Shown here: one piece after another, positions 1 to 8,686 of the stretch
How the letters are laid out: each line of letters begins with the position of its first letter
Position numbering within the stretch: position 1 is the first letter of the stretch
Origin: JAYUHK01 sp043778415
GTDB lineage: Bacteria; Bacteroidota; Bacteroidia; Chitinophagales; Saprospiraceae
DNA length: 24,118 nt
Reading direction: 5' to 3'
Assembly (NCBI GenBank): GCA_043778415.1
Contig: JAYWGG010000162.1
Location: 1 to 24,118 of the forward strand
The notes under the pieces: model-generated
Databases searched by the model: none
The model's input: only the letters and a program-made list of their open reading frames with translations
Told to the model about the DNA's origin: nothing
Translations under genes and position numbers: made by a program

Positions 1-458
1 ATTGGTAAAAAAGCTGACCTAAAACCCTTTATTTTTTCCTGTTTAGAGGAAATAACTCGCGCTATGTAGATAATCAAAGCCAACTTTGCAAAGTCAGAGG
101 TCTGGAACGTCATAGCCAATCCGGGAACTGAAATCCATCTTTTAGCGGAGTTGATATCAGCTCCAAAAAACAAGGTATATAACAGTAAAGGCACAGAAAT
201 AGCCAGTAAAATCGGGGCTAATCTCGAATACTTTGTGTAGTGCAGGAGGTAACAAATATAGGTCATCAAAAAACCAAAACCTAAAACTATTAGCTGCTTT
301 ACGAGATAGAAAGACGTATTTCCACCCCTCTGGCGGTACGCCAAAGTTCCTGTCGAGCTATAAATGACGAGAACGGATATAATAGCAAGTATTCCTACTA
401 TTGCCCAAATTACCCTGTCACCACGAAGGCTCGATTTGATATTTGCAGAAATAGACAT
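1..458 (-). CDS. ftsW: FtsW, septal peptidoglycan glycosyltransferase (partial, N-terminal part)
   Basis: SEDS-family polymerase of lipid II at the division septum, working with FtsI. The frame starts with ATG at 458-456, one base after the murD stop (TGA at 462-460), and runs off the window at position 1, leaving about 152 residues. Several hydrophobic segments are visible after the short N-terminal MSISANIKSSLRGD. The conserved family region GADINSAKRWI is followed by FQTSDFAK, the equivalent of the FQPSE-AK motif; the T-S-D form is, from memory, common in Bacteroidota FtsW. RodA is the paralogue to exclude, but the position directly after murD in the dcw cluster favours FtsW. The gene is last visible in the operon and surely translationally coupled to murD. 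Confidence 0.93.
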   Translation of the reverse strand, partial: MSISANIKSSLRGDRVIWAIVGILAIISVLVIYSSTGTLAYRQRGGNTSFYLVKQLIVLGFGFLMTYICYLLHYTKYSRLAPILLAISVPLLLYTLFFGADINSAKRWISVPGLAMTFQTSDFAKLALIIYIARVISSKQEKIKGFRSAFLP

Positions 459-459
459 A

Positions 460-1794
460 TCAATTTTCTTTAAGTTGGTTTACAAGACGTTTGAATTGCT
501 GACCTCTATCCTCATAGTTTTTGAACAAATCAAAACTCGCACAAGCTGGCGATAATAAAATAACATCACCCGGATTTGCTACTGAAAAGGCTGCGTCAAG
601 TGCTAATTGTATCGTTTGAGTATCGAAAAAATTCGTTATTTTTTTGTTAAAAAAATTAATAATCTTTGAATTATCCGTTCCCATTGCTACAATTGTTTTT
701 ACTTTTTCGCCGACTAAACTTTCTATTTGTGAATAATCGTTGCCTTTGTCCACACCTCCGAGAATTAAAATAGTCGGTTTTTTCATCGCTGACAATGCCC
801 AAAAAACGGAATCTACGTTGGTCGCTTTGCTGTCATTTATAAAATCTATACCATTTATGGAGGTCACAAATTCTAATCGGTGTTCAGGAGTTTGAAAAGT
901 TTCTAATCCTTCTTGAAGTAAATCCTCATCTGCTCCGACCAGAAGCGCAGCTTGCAGTGCGCAGGCTGCATTGAAAAAGTTATGTGGACCTTTGAGCTGC
1001 GTTTTTTCTAAATTAAAAATATTGTTTCCAACTTTCACACTATTTTCAGTAATATTTTTCTTTCTAATAAAATTTTTAGTTGCTAAAATTGTATTTTTAG
1101 ATATATAATTTTGAATTGCTGTATCTTCTTCATTTACAATAAATACATCGTTTTCTGTTTGATTCTTTGTAATTAGGAATTTAGCGCGCACATAATTGTC
1201 AAAAACATACTCGTACCTATCCAAATGGTCTGGTGTGATATTCAGCATAATTGAAATATCTGGTCTAAAATTTTGAATATCATCTAACTGAAAACTACTT
1301 ATTTCGAGAACATAAATTGGTTGTTTTTCATTTTTTTTATCCAAATTATTTGCTATCAATCGTGCAAAACTGTTGCCAATATTTCCGCCTATTTCTACGT
1401 TTATTTTAGCGGCTTTCAGCAAATGAAAGGTCAGCATTGTAGTCGTAGTTTTTCCGTTACTTCCTGTAATACCAATTATTTTAGCGGTTGTATATCTTGA
1501 TGCAAATTCAATTTCCGAAATGATTGTGACATTATTTATTCGTAATTTTTTTATTAAATCTATTTTTTCAGGAACTCCGGGACTTTTAACTACTAATGCT
1601 GCGTCTAAAATTCGCTCCTTATTGTGTCCGTTTTCTTCCCATTCAATATCGTGGCTGTTAAGTTCGGTTTTATTTAGTTCAGATATTTTGCCACTATCTG
1701 TCACAAAAACAGATAAATTTAATTTTTTTGCTAAAATTGCAGCTCCAACTCCGCTTTCTCCAGCACCTAATACGACGATTTCATTTTGTTTCAT
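460..1794 (-). CDS. murD: UDP-N-acetylmuramoyl-L-alanine--D-glutamate ligase (MurD)
   Basis: Cytoplasmic Mur ligase that adds D-glutamate to UDP-MurNAc-L-Ala using ATP. The protein is about 444 residues, normal for the family. The N-terminal Rossmann-like motif VVLGAGESGVGAA begins a few residues in, and the ATP P-loop GSNGKTTTT lies at about residues 111-119 with K115. Later hallmarks are NITPDHLDR, the HR of TPEHRLEF, and NDSKATN before the C-terminal domain. The frame is open upstream to 1857, but that would overlap mraY by about 58 bases and add residues the family lacks, so I chose the ATG at 1794. It lies 5 bases after the mraY stop and directly before the GAGESG fold. It is the seventh gene of the dcw operon. 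Confidence 0.96.
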   Translation of the reverse strand: MKQNEIVVLGAGESGVGAAILAKKLNLSVFVTDSGKISELNKTELNSHDIEWEENGHNKERILDAALVVKSPGVPEKIDLIKKLRINNVTIISEIEFASRYTTAKIIGITGSNGKTTTTMLTFHLLKAAKINVEIGGNIGNSFARLIANNLDKKNEKQPIYVLEISSFQLDDIQNFRPDISIMLNITPDHLDRYEYVFDNYVRAKFLITKNQTENDVFIVNEEDTAIQNYISKNTILATKNFIRKKNITENSVKVGNNIFNLEKTQLKGPHNFFNAACALQAALLVGADEDLLQEGLETFQTPEHRLEFVTSINGIDFINDSKATNVDSVFWALSAMKKPTILILGGVDKGNDYSQIESLVGEKVKTIVAMGTDNSKIINFFNKKITNFFDTQTIQLALDAAFSVANPGDVILLSPACASFDLFKNYEDRGQQFKRLVNQLKEN

Positions 1795-1799
1795 TTTCA

Positions 1800-3053
1800 C
1801 TATCGCACTTTTAAAGTTATCAAAACTAAAATCGCCAACAAGATACTCACTATCCAAAACCGTGTCACAATTTTAGACTCGTGCATACCTTTTTTCTGGT
1901 AGTGATGATGGAGCGGCGACATCAAGAAAACTCTTTTTCCCTCGCCATATTTTTTGCGAGTGTATTTAAAATACGAAACCTGAATGACAACAGATAGATT
2001 TTCAACCAAAAAAATACCGCACAAAACAGGAATTAAAAGTTCCTTTCTAATCAAAATCGCCATCGCCGCAATAATACCGCCAAGCATCAAACTGCCCGTA
2101 TCTCCCATAAATATCTTGGCTGGATAGGCATTGTACCACAAAAAACCGATACAGCTACCCAAAAAACAACCACTAAAAACTACCAATTCGGCAGAATCGG
2201 GAATGTATAAAATCTTCAAATAGTCCGCAAAAAACGTATTGCCCGACACATAAGCAAGAATCCCAAGCGTCGCACCGATGATGGCTGAAACACCCGTCGC
2301 CAAGCCGTCAATCCCATCTGTTAGATTTGCAGCATTAGAAACTGCTGTCACAATAAAGATGACTAAAAATATAAAAAATCCCCAAACTGCTCCTTGCGCA
2401 TTGTCGCCCAAAAAATTTACAAACACTTTATAATTCAATTCGTTCCCTTTGAAAAATGGAATATTGGTAACCGGAGCTTTGACATATACCATGTCACGAA
2501 CCTTTCCAAATCTATCGGCAGACCGAACAGTTTTAATAACTTCGTAGTGATTTTCGGCAGCAACTTCTGGTGTCACTCGAATCGTAATATTTGGATTTTT
2601 CCACATCGTAATTGCAACTATCAAACCTAATCCAATCTGCCCAGCAATCTTAAATCTTCCCTTCAAGCCCTCTTTATTTTTACGAAAAACTTTGATGTAA
2701 TCATCTAAAAAGCCAATCGCGCCCATCCAAATAGTAGCCAATAACATAATCTGAATATAGATGCTGTCCAATCGTGCAAACAATAAACACGGCACCACGA
2801 TAGACAAAATAATGATGACTCCGCCCATTGTTGGCGTACCTTCTTTTTCTTTTTGCCCCACCAAACCCAAATCGCGCACCGACTCTCCAATTTGGAGTCG
2901 TTTGAGATATGCAATGATTTGGCGACCGAAAATTAACGAAATTATTAACGACAAAACTATTGCCGAACCCGCTCGAAACGTAATAAACTTAAACAATCCA
3001 GCTCCCGGAACGTGCCAAGTTTTATTCAAATATTCAAATAAATAGTATAACAT
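1800..3053 (-). CDS. mraY: Phospho-N-acetylmuramoyl-pentapeptide-transferase (MraY)
   Basis: Integral membrane enzyme that transfers phospho-MurNAc-pentapeptide from UDP to undecaprenyl phosphate, giving lipid I. The 417-residue protein has about ten hydrophobic helices. Visible family motifs are EGTPTMGG near residue 71, the catalytic aspartate pair in GFLDDYIK (D117, D118), NAANLTDGIDGLA at about 240-252, MGDTGSL, and the histidine motif LHHHYQKKG near the C-terminus. It is longer than the usual ~360 residues because of a polar insertion at about residues 150-222, probably an extracytoplasmic loop. From memory, such longer forms are normal in Bacteroidota. The start is 17 bases after the murE stop. 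MurF, which makes its substrate, is absent here and must lie elsewhere. Confidence 0.96.
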   Translation of the reverse strand: MLYYLFEYLNKTWHVPGAGLFKFITFRAGSAIVLSLIISLIFGRQIIAYLKRLQIGESVRDLGLVGQKEKEGTPTMGGVIIILSIVVPCLLFARLDSIYIQIMLLATIWMGAIGFLDDYIKVFRKNKEGLKGRFKIAGQIGLGLIVAITMWKNPNITIRVTPEVAAENHYEVIKTVRSADRFGKVRDMVYVKAPVTNIPFFKGNELNYKVFVNFLGDNAQGAVWGFFIFLVIFIVTAVSNAANLTDGIDGLATGVSAIIGATLGILAYVSGNTFFADYLKILYIPDSAELVVFSGCFLGSCIGFLWYNAYPAKIFMGDTGSLMLGGIIAAMAILIRKELLIPVLCGIFLVENLSVVIQVSYFKYTRKKYGEGKRVFLMSPLHHHYQKKGMHESKIVTRFWIVSILLAILVLITLKVR

Positions 3054-3070
3054 TTTGAGCTATTTTCGCA

Positions 3071-4534
3071 TTAAATTTCCTTAAATTCTTCCTCCAAAAC
3101 TAACTTGTCATCGAATGGAAATACCTGATTTTTTATAATCTGGTATTTTTCATGCCCCTTGCCAGCTACCAAAATGACATCGCCATGCCGAGCCAATCTT
3201 GTGGCAACTTTTATCGCTTGCTGCCGGTTTTCGATAGAAAGCACTTTATATTTTTCGTCAAGCGGAACGCCAGATTCCATTTCGCGAATAATTTCGTCGG
3301 GGTTTTCGTTGCGTGGATTGTCAGACGTAAAGATTACTTGATGACTATAATTTGACGCTATTTTTGCCATAAGTGGTCTTTTTGCCCTGTCACGATTACC
3401 GCCACAACCAATAATTGTGATAATATTTCCGCCTCCTTTTTGCACCTCACGAATAGTTTGCAGCACATTTTCGAGTGCATCTGGAGTGTGCGCATAATCT
3501 ACGATGCCGTAAATAGTATTTTGTCTGTTAAAAATTACCTCAAATCTTCCCTCCGCTGCTTGAAGTTTGCTCAATATTCGCAAAGTTTCCGAACTGTCAG
3601 CACCCAATATTTGTGATGCTGCAAACGCTGCGGTCAAATTATAAATATTAAAAATACCTATTAATCGAGCATAAATTTCGCAATTATTAATTTCAAAATG
3701 AAGTCCGTCAAGGCTATTTTCGATAACTTTTGCCTTGAAGTTGGCATCTCTCTTCAGGCTGTAAGTAAATTTTTTGGCAGCCGTATTTTGAAGCATTATC
3801 TCTCCCCGTTTGTCATCAATATTACTAAGTGCGAATGCGGTAGTTGGCAAGTCGTCAAAAAACTTTTTCTTTACCGAAATATATTCTGCAAATGTCTTGT
3901 GATAGTCCAAATGGTCGTGGGAAATATTAGAAAAAATCCCTCCCGCAAATCGAATACCTGCAATTCTTTGTTGATGAATTGCGTGCGAACTAACTTCCAT
4001 AAATACAAAACTACATTCCGCCTCTACCATTTCGTTCAGCAAAAAGTTTAAACCAGCTGCGTCAGGCGTAGTATGTGTAGATACAACTTTTTGTTTTAAT
4101 ATCCGATTTTCTATCGTAGAAATTAGACCACATTTATACCCCAACTCCGTGAATAAATCATACAATAGAGTGCAAGTAGTGGTCTTTCCATTCGTTCCCG
4201 TTACCCCGACAAGTTGTAATTTTTGGGAAGGAAAGTCATAAAAACTACACGAAATATGCCCAAAAGCTGCCGCAGAATCTGTCACAACTAAATATGTCAC
4301 GTTTTCTACTACAACATCAGATAATTTTTCACAGACGACAACCCTTGCTCCGCCCTCAATCGCCTGTGATATGTAGGAATGTCCGTCAGAGCTAAATCCT
4401 TTTATTGCAACAAAAATACAGCTTTCAGTCACTTTTCGGGAGTCCGAGGTAACGCCAGAAATCTCCCAGTCGATTGTGCCAACTGTTTGAACTGGAATAG
4501 TAAAAAGCAATAAATCTGTTAATTTTTTTGTCAC
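3071..4534 (-). CDS. murE: UDP-N-acetylmuramoyl-tripeptide synthetase (MurE), meso-diaminopimelate type
   Basis: Cytoplasmic Mur ligase that adds the third stem-peptide residue. The protein has 487 residues. The P-loop GTNGKTT has its lysine at K117, SHDHLDYH follows in the central domain, and the C-terminal specificity motif DNPRNE lies at about 405-410. DNPR is the signature of enzymes that take meso-diaminopimelate rather than lysine, so a DAP-type wall is expected. The start is a GTG at 4534-4532, nine bases after the ftsI stop and in the same frame. There is no ATG before the first conserved segment, and the residues after GTG (TKKLTDLL) look like a normal MurE start. It lies between ftsI and mraY in the operon. 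Confidence 0.95.
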   Translation of the reverse strand: MTKKLTDLLLFTIPVQTVGTIDWEISGVTSDSRKVTESCIFVAIKGFSSDGHSYISQAIEGGARVVVCEKLSDVVVENVTYLVVTDSAAAFGHISCSFYDFPSQKLQLVGVTGTNGKTTTCTLLYDLFTELGYKCGLISTIENRILKQKVVSTHTTPDAAGLNFLLNEMVEAECSFVFMEVSSHAIHQQRIAGIRFAGGIFSNISHDHLDYHKTFAEYISVKKKFFDDLPTTAFALSNIDDKRGEIMLQNTAAKKFTYSLKRDANFKAKVIENSLDGLHFEINNCEIYARLIGIFNIYNLTAAFAASQILGADSSETLRILSKLQAAEGRFEVIFNRQNTIYGIVDYAHTPDALENVLQTIREVQKGGGNIITIIGCGGNRDRAKRPLMAKIASNYSHQVIFTSDNPRNENPDEIIREMESGVPLDEKYKVLSIENRQQAIKVATRLARHGDVILVAGKGHEKYQIIKNQVFPFDDKLVLEEEFKEI

Positions 4535-4543
4535 AACTATAAA

Positions 4544-6682
4544 TTAATCTAAAATTAAAATTATATTTTGTCCTGCTGCACTTACGCCAGACTGAACGGA
4601 TTGAGAACTCACTTTTCCTACCCCGCGAACCTCTACTTTTAGTCCTTTATTTTCTAACAAAAAAAGTGCGTCGCGCAAACCCATTCCGACTACATTTGGG
4701 ATAATTCCTTTTTTTATCGTTCTCTCATAAATTTTTATAGAGTCATTTTCAGCCCGAAACGCCGCCCAATCTGCTTTAATTCTATTATTGTATGGTAATT
4801 TTAGAGAGGTTAAAATCTTTTTGTAATCGCCCCCATTGCCTGCTGTAGAAGCTGGAAGTTGTGCGGTAGCATACTTTATTTTTCCGGTCGGTAGCGTTAC
4901 TGGCTCGTGAAATTCTAATTTTCCAGCGACACATTTGTCTGCAATCTCCCGAAAAACAGTTCCTGAAACTTGCGCTCCGTAGTATCCATTTTGGCGCGGG
5001 TTCACTATGGTGACAATACAGGAATACACAGGGTTTTTGGCAGGAAAATAACCTACAAAAGTCGCTTGATAGCCGCCTAATTCTTTATTTTTATCTTTAA
5101 ATTTTTGATAATTCAGTTGTGCAGTTCCTGTTTTTCCCGCGAATCTGTAATTGTCTGTTGCCAAGCCGTGCGCGGTGCCAGAGGGATTTTCGACTACGCC
5201 TTCCAACAAAGTTTTTACAATTTTGATAGTACGCTCAGAGGCAACTTTTTTTAAAATAACGGTTGGTTTGAACACTTTTTTAGTTTCTCCAAAACGTTGC
5301 AATTCCGACACAAAATATGGCTTCATCATTTCGCCTTCATTTGCTACTGCGTTGTAAAGCGTGAGAATTTTCATCGGAGTTTCTTGGACTTCGTAGCCAA
5401 TCGCCATCCACGGAAGCGTAGTCCCGCTCCATGCTTGGTCCTTATTGAAGGCATCTTTGATGTAAGGACTTTGCTCTCCGTCCAACTGCAATCCGATGGG
5501 CAAATGCAAATTCATATCGTGCAGTCGCTTAATATATTTTTTTGCCCTGTCACCTTCTCCAAAACATTTTACTATTGCTTTCGATATGCCCACATTCGAC
5601 GAAACCTCGAAAGCATGGCGGAGCGTTGTTTTAAACAAATTGTGTTTTTCGGCATCTACCAATTCTTCTTCAAAGTATTTAGTTTTTCCACCATTCAAGT
5701 CAATCGTATCCTCTACATTCATACAGCCTTCCTCCAAAATCGCCATCATAGAAGCTAACTTGAACGTAGAACCCGGCTCGCTGGACATTCCAATCGCATA
5801 ATTGTAATTTTCTGACCAATCGCCATTCTCACGCCCAATGTTCGAGATGGCTCGGATAGCTCCAGTTTTTACTTCCATCACGACTGCTGTGCCGAAGTCC
5901 GCATTGTGAAAATTGAGTGATTTCAGGAGTGCCTCTTGTGTAATTTCTTGCAAATTTATATCAATCGTCGTCTTAATATCGTCGCCAGTTTTGGGTTCTA
6001 TTTCTGTCAAGTCATTAACTGGAATCCAAGTATCGGGTCCGACACGCTGCATGAGTTGGCGACCTGCCTGCCCCGAGAGTTCATTATCGAAAAAGCCCTC
6101 CAACCCAATCGGTTGCAGATTGTCGCGGACGTAGCCGATGGTTCGGCGCGCCAAAAGTTCGTAAGGACGCTCGCGGCGACTTTTTCTTTCTACAATAAGT
6201 CCGCCACGATAGCGACCCAATTTGAACAAAGGAAATTTTTTGATTTGATTCAACTCTTCCAAACTCGCATCTTCTTTGATAAGAAAAAACCGATCTTTGG
6301 CGGCTCTTCGCTCCAGCAAAAGTTCGCGATACGCGCCTACGGTGTAGCGGCTGTTGAAAAAATTGGAGAGGCAAACGGCAAGTGAATCCACGTTTTGAGT
6401 GAAAACATCTTCGGGCATTCCGTCGGCTTTCATATCCATGTGAAGGTCAAAAATAGGCAGCGAAGTCGCCAATAAAGCACCATCTTCCGCCAAAATATTA
6501 CCTCTATCTGCTTCGACGGGTAAATATTTTACATACAAACTATCTGCTTTTGCACGCCATTTGTCACCTTCATAAACAGAAATTTTTACAGCTTTACCAA
6601 AAATAAGCAACGCTACCACGACTACCACCGCCAAGACGAGATAGACACGAAATAACATTTCATTTTTGATATTGATACTCAT
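4544..6682 (-). CDS. ftsI: Division-specific transpeptidase FtsI (PBP3) with C-terminal PASTA domain
   Basis: Class B penicillin-binding protein that cross-links septal peptidoglycan in the periplasm with FtsW. The 712-residue protein has a short cytoplasmic tail, one membrane helix at about residues 11-30, and a dimerisation domain starting with VEADRGNI. The transpeptidase motifs are complete: STFK with catalytic S305, SSN at 361-363, and KTGTAQ with K517. A PASTA domain fills about residues 659-712 (IPNVVGMGLRDALFLLENKG). PASTA domains are classic in Gram-positive PBPs but also appear on Bacteroidota FtsI. It starts 65 bases after ftsL, the widest gap in the operon. The gene is visibly richer in GC than murD and ftsW. 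Confidence 0.95.
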   Translation of the reverse strand: MSINIKNEMLFRVYLVLAVVVVVALLIFGKAVKISVYEGDKWRAKADSLYVKYLPVEADRGNILAEDGALLATSLPIFDLHMDMKADGMPEDVFTQNVDSLAVCLSNFFNSRYTVGAYRELLLERRAAKDRFFLIKEDASLEELNQIKKFPLFKLGRYRGGLIVERKSRRERPYELLARRTIGYVRDNLQPIGLEGFFDNELSGQAGRQLMQRVGPDTWIPVNDLTEIEPKTGDDIKTTIDINLQEITQEALLKSLNFHNADFGTAVVMEVKTGAIRAISNIGRENGDWSENYNYAIGMSSEPGSTFKLASMMAILEEGCMNVEDTIDLNGGKTKYFEEELVDAEKHNLFKTTLRHAFEVSSNVGISKAIVKCFGEGDRAKKYIKRLHDMNLHLPIGLQLDGEQSPYIKDAFNKDQAWSGTTLPWMAIGYEVQETPMKILTLYNAVANEGEMMKPYFVSELQRFGETKKVFKPTVILKKVASERTIKIVKTLLEGVVENPSGTAHGLATDNYRFAGKTGTAQLNYQKFKDKNKELGGYQATFVGYFPAKNPVYSCIVTIVNPRQNGYYGAQVSGTVFREIADKCVAGKLEFHEPVTLPTGKIKYATAQLPASTAGNGGDYKKILTSLKLPYNNRIKADWAAFRAENDSIKIYERTIKKGIIPNVVGMGLRDALFLLENKGLKVEVRGVGKVSSQSVQSGVSAAGQNIILILD

Positions 6683-6747
6683 TTGTTTGGTTAAAAAATA
6701 TTAAATAAAAAATAACTTGTGACGTAGCTTATAATGCCTTAAATTAT

Positions 6748-7068
6748 TTACCGGTCTGCATTGATGACTTTCAGGGGTCGCTGGTTGCTAATTTTGAGGT
6801 CAAAAGGCTGCATATCTTTTTCGATTTCCGTCAGTTTGCTATTGAGCATTAAGTCGGACTTTTGAGCGATGTAAGTAGAGCGAATCTCTTTGACTTCTTT
6901 TTGTAAAACCTGAATCATACGAACTTTTTTTTCGGCGTAATGCGCATTTGCGATGTACATAAGTACCAAAAAGGCAACAAAAAGCACAAAAGTCAGATTA
7001 TCCAAAAACCATTCTGCCCCAAGACTTCCGAAGCGCATATAATCCGAATATTTTTTTTTCTTAGACAT
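6748..7068 (-). CDS. ftsL: FtsL-like cell division protein
   Basis: Small bitopic divisome protein, 106 residues. It has a lysine-rich cytoplasmic start (MSKKKKYSDYMRFG), one membrane helix at about residues 24-44, then a periplasmic segment with heptad-like spacing (VRMIQVLQKEVKEIRS) consistent with a coiled coil. FtsL sequences diverge widely, so the name rests mainly on size, topology and position between rsmH and ftsI, exactly where Bacteroidota carry this gene. In other bacteria FtsL with FtsB and FtsQ activates the FtsW-FtsI synthase. The ATG at 7068 is 10 bases after the rsmH stop. An alternative start is Met11, but the family usually keeps the basic leader. Confidence 0.85.
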   Translation of the reverse strand: MSKKKKYSDYMRFGSLGAEWFLDNLTFVLFVAFLVLMYIANAHYAEKKVRMIQVLQKEVKEIRSTYIAQKSDLMLNSKLTEIEKDMQPFDLKISNQRPLKVINADR

Positions 7069-7078
7069 TTTTTGATAC

Positions 7079-7990
7079 TTAAATTTTTTCTGCGACTCTC
7101 ATTTTAGCACTTCGAGAGCGCGAATTTCGTTTTATTTCTTGCTGCGAAGGCTCTATCGCTTTTTTATTTACGGCACGAAAATATTTTGTAATATTTCCAA
7201 ATTCGTCTTGAATGTGACTGCCATCGAAAGTAGAACTTTTGATAAAATTTTTTACCAATCTATCCTCCAGTGAGTGATAAGTCAGCACCACCAAGCGACC
7301 TCCGGGCGCGAGTAACTCTTGTGCTTGCATCAAAAACGCTTTCAACGCTTCCATTTCTTCATTCACAGCAATCCGAAGTGCTTGAAAAACTTGCGAAAGG
7401 TAGCGAAATCGGTTGCCGATGATGTTAGGTTCTATTATCATCAAAAAATCATGGATTGTTTTGATGCTCTGTTTCTGCCGCTCGCTTACGATGGCTTGCG
7501 CCAATGTTCTTGCGTTCCTAACTTCGCCAAACTCTCCAAGCAACTGCTGCAACTCGTCCGCCGAAAGTTTGTTGAGCAAGTCAGCCGCCGTATCGCCGCT
7601 TTTGGTATTCATTCGCATATCCAAATCGGCATCAAAACGGTACGAAAATCCACGTTCTGCTGCGTCTAACTGGTGAGAAGAAACGCCCAAATCAGCTAAA
7701 ATACCGTCCACTTTGCGGATTCCGTAGAGTCTTAAATATTTTTGCAACTCTCTAAAATTACTTTCTACGAAGGTAAAACGAGGGTCAGAAAGCGTATTTT
7801 TTTGCGCTTCGGGGTCTTGGTCGAAGCCCAAAAGCCGCCCATTTTGGGATAATTTATTGACAATCAGCCTCGAATGTCCTCCACCGCCAAACGTAACATC
7901 TACATAAATCCCACCTTCGGGAAGAATACTCAACGCATCAACACACTCGCCCAACAGCACCGGAATATGGTATTCTTCGACTAAATTCAT
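7079..7990 (-). CDS. rsmH: 16S rRNA (cytosine(1402)-N(4))-methyltransferase RsmH (MraW)
   Basis: S-adenosylmethionine-dependent enzyme that methylates N4 of C1402 in 16S rRNA, in the ribosomal P site. The product is about 303 residues. The N-terminal segment EEYHIPVLLGECVDAL is typical of the family. The SAM-binding glycine loop VDVTFGGGGHS lies at about 30-40, GFDQDPEA at about 55-62, then ADLGVSSHQLD, and near the end TYHSLEDRLVK and NSRSRSAKMRV. The frame stays open to 8086, but that would overlap mraZ by about 88 bases and add a basic stretch the family lacks. I therefore start at the ATG at 7990, 8 bases after the mraZ stop. Confidence 0.95.
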   Translation of the reverse strand: MNLVEEYHIPVLLGECVDALSILPEGGIYVDVTFGGGGHSRLIVNKLSQNGRLLGFDQDPEAQKNTLSDPRFTFVESNFRELQKYLRLYGIRKVDGILADLGVSSHQLDAAERGFSYRFDADLDMRMNTKSGDTAADLLNKLSADELQQLLGEFGEVRNARTLAQAIVSERQKQSIKTIHDFLMIIEPNIIGNRFRYLSQVFQALRIAVNEEMEALKAFLMQAQELLAPGGRLVVLTYHSLEDRLVKNFIKSSTFDGSHIQDEFGNITKYFRAVNKKAIEPSQQEIKRNSRSRSAKMRVAEKI

Positions 7991-7998
7991 AGTTATAT

Positions 7999-8445
7999 TT
8001 ATTTTTTTCCGAGAACCAACTCTGCCAAATCTGAAAAATCGGACGGCTCTTGATTCAATAATTTTTCGTATTTTTCTTTTGCCCAAATCTCAATTTTAGT
8101 ATCATAAGCAAACAAAACTAAATCTTTTTGAATCTCGGCATACTCTAAAAGGCGTTTATTGACCAAAATCCTATCCATAGCGTCGGCTTCTACTGGCGAC
8201 GCGCCGCGATAAAAATAGCGAATAAAGTCGCGATTTTGTTTAGAATACTGGTTGAGTTGGTTTATTTCTTGTGAAATTTGCTGCCAAGTTGGTTCTGGAT
8301 ACAGCATTAAGCAGGGTTCAAAGCCGCGGTTCAACACGAAGTTGCGCAACTGCTTGTCAGCGAGTTGCTTGATGAGCGGTGCGGGTAGTTTGAGCCTACC
8401 TTTCTCATCTAATCTACATTCGTATTCTCCGAGTAACTGAAGCAT
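7999..8445 (-). CDS. mraZ: Transcriptional regulator MraZ
   Basis: Ring-forming DNA-binding regulator of the dcw operon with two SpoVT/AbrB-like halves, about 148 residues. The first half shows the family motif GEYECRLDEKGRLKLP at about residues 4-19. The second half (VEADAMDRILVNKRLL, then TKIEIWAKEKYE) is recognisable, but the usual D-x-x-GR-hydrophobic motif is changed to D-A-M-DR-I-L-V. In studied bacteria MraZ represses its own operon by binding three or more TGGNN repeats upstream; matching repeats sit here at 8481-8505. I start at the ATG at 8445, which leaves the few residues before GEY seen in relatives. An in-frame ATG at 8463 would add six residues and cannot be excluded. Confidence 0.93.
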   Translation of the reverse strand: MLQLLGEYECRLDEKGRLKLPAPLIKQLADKQLRNFVLNRGFEPCLMLYPEPTWQQISQEINQLNQYSKQNRDFIRYFYRGASPVEADAMDRILVNKRLLEYAEIQKDLVLFAYDTKIEIWAKEKYEKLLNQEPSDFSDLAELVLGKK

Positions 8446-8480
8446 GGTTAAAGAGTGATCCAATCAAAATTGCAATTTGT

Positions 8481-8505
8481 TCCCACAAATTACCACTTTC
8501 TACCA
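8481..8505 (-). promoter_or_regulatory. Predicted MraZ operator: three TGGNA direct repeats
   Basis: On the minus strand, reading towards mraZ, the repeats are TGGTA (8505-8501), TGGTA (8495-8491) and TGGGA (8485-8481). They are spaced at exactly 10 bp with 5-bp spacers. Three TGGGN-type repeats at one-turn spacing are the known MraZ binding arrangement in E. coli and Mycoplasma. The last repeat is 35 bases upstream of the chosen mraZ start. The sequence TAATTTG on the same strand lies between repeats and resembles a shortened Bacteroidota -7 box, so repression by occlusion is plausible; that part is inference. Confidence 0.75.
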
Positions 8506-8686
8506 TTCTGAAAGCAAAAATTGAGCCAAAAAAACAAAAAATCATCTACATTTCGTGGTAGTTTGCGAGTTTTGATATTTAGTTTTTGTGACATATTTTA
8601 TTGAGCGTAAATGAAGTTCTTTTGGAGCAATAATTCTGGGCTTTCAGGCGTTGTGAGTAGTAAAAATCCAGTAACTTAAAAAAAAT

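Noticed and set aside
1800..3053. The ~70-residue insertion in MraY as something novel
   Set aside because: Longer MraY proteins with an extra polar loop are, to my knowledge, normal in Bacteroidota, and all catalytic motifs are present.
4544..4730. PASTA domain on FtsI as a sign of transfer from Gram-positive bacteria
   Set aside because: C-terminal PASTA domains occur on FtsI of other Bacteroidota and the gene sits in the expected place in a continuous operon.
5297..5801. Long plus-strand open frames antisense to ftsI
   Set aside because: ftsI is complete with all catalytic motifs in the other strand; the antisense products show no signal peptide, domain or plausible start context.
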